Shown here: piece by piece, positions 7,792 through 11,318 of the stretch
Layout of the letters: each line of letters begins with the position of its first letter
Position numbering within the stretch: the first letter of the stretch is position 1
NCBI GenBank assembly: GCA_937968035.1
Contig: CALBTS010000149.1
Location: forward strand, 1 to 11,318
Direction of reading: 5' to 3'
Length of the DNA stretch: 11,318 bases
Origin: an uncultured Methanomethylovorans sp.
GTDB taxonomy: Archaea > Halobacteriota > Methanosarcinia > Methanosarcinales > Methanosarcinaceae
Notes under the pieces: generated by a model
Told to the model about the DNA's origin: nothing
Databases searched by the model: none
Seen by the model: the letters and a program-made list of their open reading frames with translations, nothing else
Translations under genes and position numbers: made by a program

Positions 7792-9972
7792 ATGTGCGGT
7801 ATTACTGGCTTTTTTAACAGGGAGAACGCTGCCGAACTAACTCTCAGAGCGTTGCATATACTGTCCGGCCGCGGAAAGGACGGCACAGGCGCCGCAGGAC
7901 CTGGTTGGGTGGAATATGCAGATGCTGCTGAGAAGCTGCACCTTCCGCATGAGAACAATATCATTGGTCACACCCTGCATTCCATGGTAAATTTCACCAG
8001 GCAGCCTCTTGTTCATGCAGGCATCTTCACGTCCAATTGTGAGATCTATAACTGGAAAGAACTGGCAGAAGCTTGCCGGATAGATGCTTCCAATGATTCG
8101 GATCTGCTTGTAAAGCTTATAGAACAAAGACTGCACGATGACAATGTGAATACCGCAGATCCCACAGCAGTGATGCGAAATATCTGTGGCGCTCTGGATA
8201 TGCTGCGGGGTGTGTATGCATTTGCCTACTGGCTGGAAGGTGTAGTTTATATTGCGCGGGATATCATTGGTCTGAAACCTCTCTGGTACAGCTTTTCAGA
8301 GGGTTTTGCCTTCGCCTCGGAGAAAAAGGCATTGAAGACAACAGGCTATACTGACATAAAAGAGCTCAACCCGAGGGAGATACTGGCTTATGATATCAAG
8401 AATGGAACTGTGGACCGTTACACCCGGAATTTCTTTTTTATTACTCCTCAGCATGAAGGCACTTTTGAGCAAATTGCAGAACAAGTGCAACAGTTGCTTG
8501 AAAACGCTGTAAAGATCCGTTTTCCTGACGAGCCTTTCGGGATACTGTTCTCAGGGGGACTGGATTCAACCATCCTGGCATACATGTGCAGAAAGCTTGG
8601 AAAAATTCCCGGAAAGGATTTCAAATGCTACAGTGCTGGCCTCAGGGACGTGCAGGAGCCACCGGACATAGAATATGCTAAAAAGGTGGCGGAAGCACTG
8701 GGGCTTGAGCTTGTGGTGCACCAGATAGACCTGGAACAGGCGGAAGAATATCTCAAGACCGTAGTGCCCCTTGTGGAGGATACGAATGTGCCCAAGGTCG
8801 GTGTAGCTCTTACCATGTACACTGCCTGCAAGGCAGCAAAGGAGGATGGGATGCGCGTGATGTTCTCAGGCTCAGGGGCAGATGAGCTGTTCGCAGGGTA
8901 CGACAGGCACAAGCGTTCCACGGATATCAGCAGAGATTGTTATGCCGATATCCTGAAGATCTACGAAAAGAACACCTACAGGGACGATGTTGTGTCCATG
9001 TACAACAATATCGAGATGCGTATGCCTTATCTTGATAAAAGGTTCGTGGAATACGGCCTGAAGATACCGCCGGAGTTCAAGATCAATGATACTGAGAACA
9101 AGCTCATCCTGCGCAGGGTAGGAGAAAGGCTTGGCATACCTGCGGAGGTCACCCGGAGAAAGAAACAGGCTGCCCAGTATGGCAGCAGGTTCGATAAGGC
9201 CATCTACAGGCTTGCCAGAAGAGCGGGATCCAATACCAAGACGGATTACCTCAAACAGTTCCATGATCATCCCAACCTGAAACTGGGTGTGCTGTTCAGC
9301 TCAGGCAAGGACAGTAACTATGCCATGTATATCATGCAGCAGCAGAACTATGCCATTGAGTGCCTGATCACAATTAAGAGCATCAATCCCGATTCCTATA
9401 TGTTCCACACGCCCAATATCGGCCTGGCGCAATTGCAGGCCGAGACTATGGGCATTCCTCTCATCGAGCAGATCACCCAGGGCGAGAAGGAAACAGAACT
9501 GGAAGATCTGAAAAAGGCCATCCTTCAGGCTAAACAGGAATTTGGAATAGAGGGGGTTGTCACAGGAGCCCTGTACTCAAACTATCAGCGGGAGCGGATC
9601 GAGCGGATATGCGATGAGCTGGGACTTAAGGTATTCTCGCCCCTGTGGCATATAGACCAGGAAAAGGAGATGAGGCAGCTGCTTGCCCTAGGCTTCAGGT
9701 TCATTTTCAGCAGCGTGGCAGCCTACGGCCTGAACAGCAAATGGGTCGGACGCATCATCACGGAGAACGATATAGACCGTCTTGTAAAGCTCAATGAAAA
9801 GATCGGGCTCAACGTGGCAGGTGAAGGCGGTGAGTTCGAAAGCTTCGTTGTGGACGCACCCATGTACAAAAAGAAGATCGATATCCGCGAATTTGAGGTC
9901 ATCGAGCTGGATGAGTACACGGCCAAGGTCGTTATTACGGATGCTGTGCTGATGGCCAAGGTAGAAGAATGA
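7792..9972 (+). CDS. Fusion of asparagine synthetase-like class II amidotransferase and Dph6-like (diphthine-ammonia ligase family) PP-loop ATPase
   Basis: Three modules are visible. Residues 1 to about 200 form an Ntn glutamine amidotransferase with the Cys2 nucleophile after Met removal, a GRGKDGTG stretch in place of the usual HRGPDGSG, and SNCEIYN (81-87) where the family has NGEIYN. Residues about 230-475 form an asparagine-synthetase-type synthetase domain with PP-loop SGGLDS (254-259), SGSGADELFAGY (359-370) and the MPYLDKRF helix (411-418). Residues about 495-726 form a complete COG2102/Dph6-like domain with a second PP-loop SSGKDS (503-508), GALYSNYQRERIE (592-604), the GLNSKWVGR segment (646-654) and GEGGEFESFVVDAP (677-690). 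A strong AGGAAGAGG precedes the ATG by four bases. The first half normally makes asparagine from aspartate and glutamine; Dph6 amidates diphthine on elongation factor 2 with ammonia and ATP. The usual synthetase Glu (SGEG) is Ser361, so plain asparagine synthesis is doubtful. The substrate is unknown. Confidence 0.93.
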   Translation: MCGITGFFNRENAAELTLRALHILSGRGKDGTGAAGPGWVEYADAAEKLHLPHENNIIGHTLHSMVNFTRQPLVHAGIFTSNCEIYNWKELAEACRIDASNDSDLLVKLIEQRLHDDNVNTADPTAVMRNICGALDMLRGVYAFAYWLEGVVYIARDIIGLKPLWYSFSEGFAFASEKKALKTTGYTDIKELNPREILAYDIKNGTVDRYTRNFFFITPQHEGTFEQIAEQVQQLLENAVKIRFPDEPFGILFSGGLDSTILAYMCRKLGKIPGKDFKCYSAGLRDVQEPPDIEYAKKVAEALGLELVVHQIDLEQAEEYLKTVVPLVEDTNVPKVGVALTMYTACKAAKEDGMRVMFSGSGADELFAGYDRHKRSTDISRDCYADILKIYEKNTYRDDVVSMYNNIEMRMPYLDKRFVEYGLKIPPEFKINDTENKLILRRVGERLGIPAEVTRRKKQAAQYGSRFDKAIYRLARRAGSNTKTDYLKQFHDHPNLKLGVLFSSGKDSNYAMYIMQQQNYAIECLITIKSINPDSYMFHTPNIGLAQLQAETMGIPLIEQITQGEKETELEDLKKAILQAKQEFGIEGVVTGALYSNYQRERIERICDELGLKVFSPLWHIDQEKEMRQLLALGFRFIFSSVAAYGLNSKWVGRIITENDIDRLVKLNEKIGLNVAGEGGEFESFVVDAPMYKKKIDIREFEVIELDEYTAKVVITDAVLMAKVEE

Positions 9973-10127
9973 TTTTCTTCGGCACTTGTATATTGCTGCT
10001 TCCTTCGAGGGTAGTTGTTATAGAGTTTTAACTAGTGCAAAAAACCTGCTAAGAGTAGAGGCAGCAGATCCAGTAACACCCATATCTCATCATTATGTGC
10101 ATCAACATACTTAACATATTCATAATG

Positions 10128-10137
10128 TTTAAATATG
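10128..10137 (+). promoter_or_regulatory. TATA box for the surface-protein gene
   Basis: TTTAAATATG resembles archaeal box A. Counting about 26 bases from its centre predicts a transcription start near 10158-10160, exactly where the leader inverted repeat begins. The rest of the gap after the preceding gene (9973-10127) holds no gene I can support and no convincing terminator: only a loose CTGCT/AGCAG pairing (10046-10067) without a T-tract. Confidence 0.5.
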
Positions 10138-10158
10138 CGAAAAATCGACTTCTGAGTG

Positions 10159-10227
10159 TAGATCTTACCCATGGCCCGCAAGCAAGGCCAAAAAGGATAA
10201 CGCATCCTGGACGAGGGAGAAGATCTA
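10159..10227 (+). promoter_or_regulatory. Structured 5' leader of the surface-protein mRNA (three-way junction candidate)
   Basis: TAGATCTT (10159-10166) is an exact reverse complement of AAGATCTA (10220-10227), and CCC (10168-10170) can extend the helix with GGG (10215-10217) across a small internal loop. The closed region holds two further hairpins: TGGCC/GGCCA (10172-10176 with 10186-10190, nine-base loop) and AGGAT/ATCCT (10194-10198 with 10204-10208, five-base loop). Together these give a three-way junction. Six bases after the closing helix lies the ribosome-binding site GGAGGG (10233-10238), then the ATG at 10244. The pairing is read from the sequence; a regulatory role is inference, and it matches no riboswitch class I know. 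Confidence 0.45.
10171..10200 (+). other. Nine-codon open reading frame inside the leader
   Basis: An ATG at 10171 opens a frame encoding MARKQGQKG and stops at TAA (10198-10200). It lies within the predicted leader and overlaps both internal hairpins. No ribosome-binding site precedes it, and the predicted transcript start is only about 12 bases upstream. It could be a leader peptide but may equally be chance. Confidence 0.15.
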
Positions 10228-10243
10228 AAAACGGAGGGAAAAA

Positions 10244-11068
10244 ATGACATATTCCAAATTAATGAGAGTAATGCTGCTGACAGTAGCCGTACTTGGCTTA
10301 ATGTCCGTGGCAACTGCTTGTGAGATATCTGGTTATAAGTACCAGGAACTCGGCGATGGGACAAAGTATGTAGACCACCCGCTCCAGGGATGGAACATTT
10401 ACCTGTTCAAGGAGCCACTTTCTCCAGGAACAGCCCCGAGTGCCACAGCTCCAGGTTTCATAGCTCAGAGAGTCACAGGTGCTGATGGAAAATACAACTT
10501 TGACAGGAGTCTGAATCTTAACTACGGAAAATATTATGTGTACGAAGAGGTCAGACCTGGATGGACCCAACTCACTGGAGGCATCTACCCGGCAACCAGC
10601 TCCTACACGGTGACATTTAGTAGTATCATGAGCGATGCAGAGCGCAAGGTCAGCGGACTGAACTTTGTGAACAAGCAAGACAAGGTCTGCTATAAGGGTG
10701 AGACCGCCTGGGCAGCTGGCACTAGATACGTGGAGAAGGGCAACTGGGCAACATATACCACATATATGAGCGGAAGTACCGTTACGATCTATGCCGGTCA
10801 AAAAATAGATGCAGGCACTGTCACGTTCTCAGCACCTGTCAATGGGAAAGTGACCATCACCATCAACCTGAAGAATGGAGCAGTTTTCTCTGATGCGCAG
10901 GAAAACCTAAAGATCCAGGGATACGATGGGAAGCCGCTTGCAAAGAACCCAGCCCCCGGTAAATTTACCACATACAAGGGCACGTTCTCCGGCAGCAGTG
11001 CTACAATAACCGTACCGCAGTATGCGTACTACGGTATCCACCTGGATGTAAAGGTTCCTTCGAACTGA
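10244..11068 (+). CDS. Secreted surface protein with SdrD B-like/Cna-B-like domain
   Basis: A Sec signal peptide occupies residues 1-25 (basic start, hydrophobic core LLTVAVLGLMSVA, cleavage after ATA), so the mature protein would begin at Cys26 outside the cell. Residues about 27-145 match the pattern of SdrD B-like/Cna-B beta-sandwich repeats: ISGYKYQELGDGTKY at the start, a LQGWNIYL strand, DGKYNF, YYVYEEVRPGWTQ, and a closing GLNFVN. Residues about 147-274 form a second, unrecognised beta-rich region starting ETAWAAGTRYVEKGNWATY, rich in Thr/Gly/Tyr. There is no C-terminal membrane helix or sorting signal, so attachment is unclear; Cys26 does not sit in a good lipobox (ATAC). GGAGGG precedes the ATG by five bases. 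With its own promoter, structured leader and terminator it is probably a single-gene unit, suited to high expression of an envelope or adhesion component. Biological role is inference. Confidence 0.88.
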   Translation: MTYSKLMRVMLLTVAVLGLMSVATACEISGYKYQELGDGTKYVDHPLQGWNIYLFKEPLSPGTAPSATAPGFIAQRVTGADGKYNFDRSLNLNYGKYYVYEEVRPGWTQLTGGIYPATSSYTVTFSSIMSDAERKVSGLNFVNKQDKVCYKGETAWAAGTRYVEKGNWATYTTYMSGSTVTIYAGQKIDAGTVTFSAPVNGKVTITINLKNGAVFSDAQENLKIQGYDGKPLAKNPAPGKFTTYKGTFSGSSATITVPQYAYYGIHLDVKVPSN

Positions 11069-11080
11069 AGTGAACCTGAG

Positions 11081-11139
11081 ATGCACAGGTCCTCTGGACC
11101 TTGTGTATCATTTTAAGAAAAAACTTCTTTTTTCTTTTT
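11081..11139 (+). terminator. Hairpin plus pyrimidine-tract terminator of the surface-protein gene
   Basis: Starting 12 bases after the stop codon, ATGCACAGGTCC pairs with GGACCTTGTGTAT around a TCT loop: 12 pairs with one bulged T and one G-U pair (11081-11108). A small second hairpin AAGAA/TTCTT (11115-11129) leads into TTCTTTTTTCTTTTT (11125-11139). U-rich tracts terminate archaeal transcription; the stable hairpin would also protect the mRNA 3' end. Confidence 0.7.
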
Positions 11140-11196
11140 ATCGATGCTCTACACATCGTCTGCCTTCTATGAATTACACTTTCTAAACAAAACTGA

Positions 11197-11318
11197 AAGT
11201 ATATACAAACTACCGATCTGGAAGCAAAGGCATACCTGTGCAGAGTGAAACAATGCCGGGACAAAGGGCAGATCCACAGCGTGGAAAAGCTCGTTGATGT
11301 AACTGCTGCACTGAAAAC
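11197..11318 (+). other. Possible truncated coding fragment at the window edge
   Basis: After the terminator, one + strand frame is open from the stop at 11194-11196 to the window end. Its translation looks protein-like, with a Lys/Arg-rich helix-type stretch (EAKAYLCRVKQCRDKGQ) followed by IHSVEKLVDVTAALK. No ATG exists in it; a GTG at 11245 is the only usual alternative start. It could be a 5'-truncated remnant, a gene starting unusually, or chance. I do not recognise the family. The remaining bases from 11140 show no RNA gene or repeat. Confidence 0.2.

Noticed and set aside
8872-9270. Minus-strand frame of 132 codons within the fusion-enzyme gene
   Set aside because: It lies opposite conserved synthetase motifs and has no family signature of its own.
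9973-10127. Search for a tRNA, small RNA or terminator between the fusion gene and the surface-protein promoter
   Set aside because: Only scattered 5-6 bp complementary words with long loops and no T-tract were found; no cloverleaf or conserved tRNA arms.
10159-10227. Leader as a c-di-GMP, fluoride or cobalamin riboswitch
   Set aside because: The conserved core bases of these classes as I know them are not present; only a generic three-way junction is supported.
10307-10321. Lipobox and lipid attachment at Cys26 of the surface protein
   Set aside because: The residues before Cys are Ala-Thr-Ala, lacking the Leu/Val usual at the -3 position; ordinary signal peptidase cleavage after ATA fits at least as well.
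10298-10801. Minus-strand frame of 167 codons opposite the surface-protein gene
   Set aside because: The + strand frame has a signal peptide, ribosome-binding site and terminator; the antisense frame has none of these.
1-11318. CRISPR array, insertion sequence ends or integration site
   Set aside because: No regularly spaced repeats, transposase motifs or terminal inverted repeats were found; genes are mostly ordinary housekeeping or envelope functions.

Overview
This window most likely comes from a methanogenic archaeon of the Methanosarcinales (a Methanosarcina/Methanolobus/Methanomethylovorans-like genome). The grounds are archaeal TATA-box promoters, purine-rich Shine-Dalgarno sites mixed with at least one SD-less TTG start, separate PurS and PurQ, a FlaI/FlaJ-type secretion ATPase and membrane-protein pair, and a CDP-alcohol phosphotransferase of the archaeal ether-lipid type. 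The genus is inference; no marker in the window fixes it.

Left part (1-5427, + strand): a promoter region with a perfect tandem 11-bp repeat and a TATA box precedes a translationally linked pair, a 780-aa type II/IV secretion (archaeal pilus/archaellum-type) ATPase and a 758-aa polytopic FlaJ/TadC-type platform protein. rnhB (RNase HII) follows 40 bp downstream. No pilin or prepilin peptidase is present here.

Middle part (5430-7071, - strand): purQ and purS overlap by one base (TGATG) and provide the small subunits of FGAM synthase; purL is not in the window. purQ converges on rnhB with only 2 bp between stop codons. Upstream of purS on the same strand lies a CDP-alcohol phosphotransferase, probably an archaetidylinositol-phosphate synthase-like enzyme. 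A divergent promoter region with a 9-bp inverted repeat separates it from a small unrecognised + strand gene (preferred start 7274).

Right part (7792-11318, + strand): a 726-aa protein fuses a class II glutamine amidotransferase/asparagine-synthetase-like half to a Dph6 (diphthine-ammonia ligase)-like PP-loop half. It has two ATP-pyrophosphatase sites and changes at normally conserved asparagine-synthetase positions, and it is the most interesting protein in the window. Next is a monocistronic secreted surface protein with an SdrD-B/Cna-B-like domain. Its predicted transcript would begin at a compact three-way-junction leader (10159-10227) and end at a strong hairpin-plus-pyrimidine-tract terminator. 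The last ~180 bp hold only an ambiguous open frame running off the edge.
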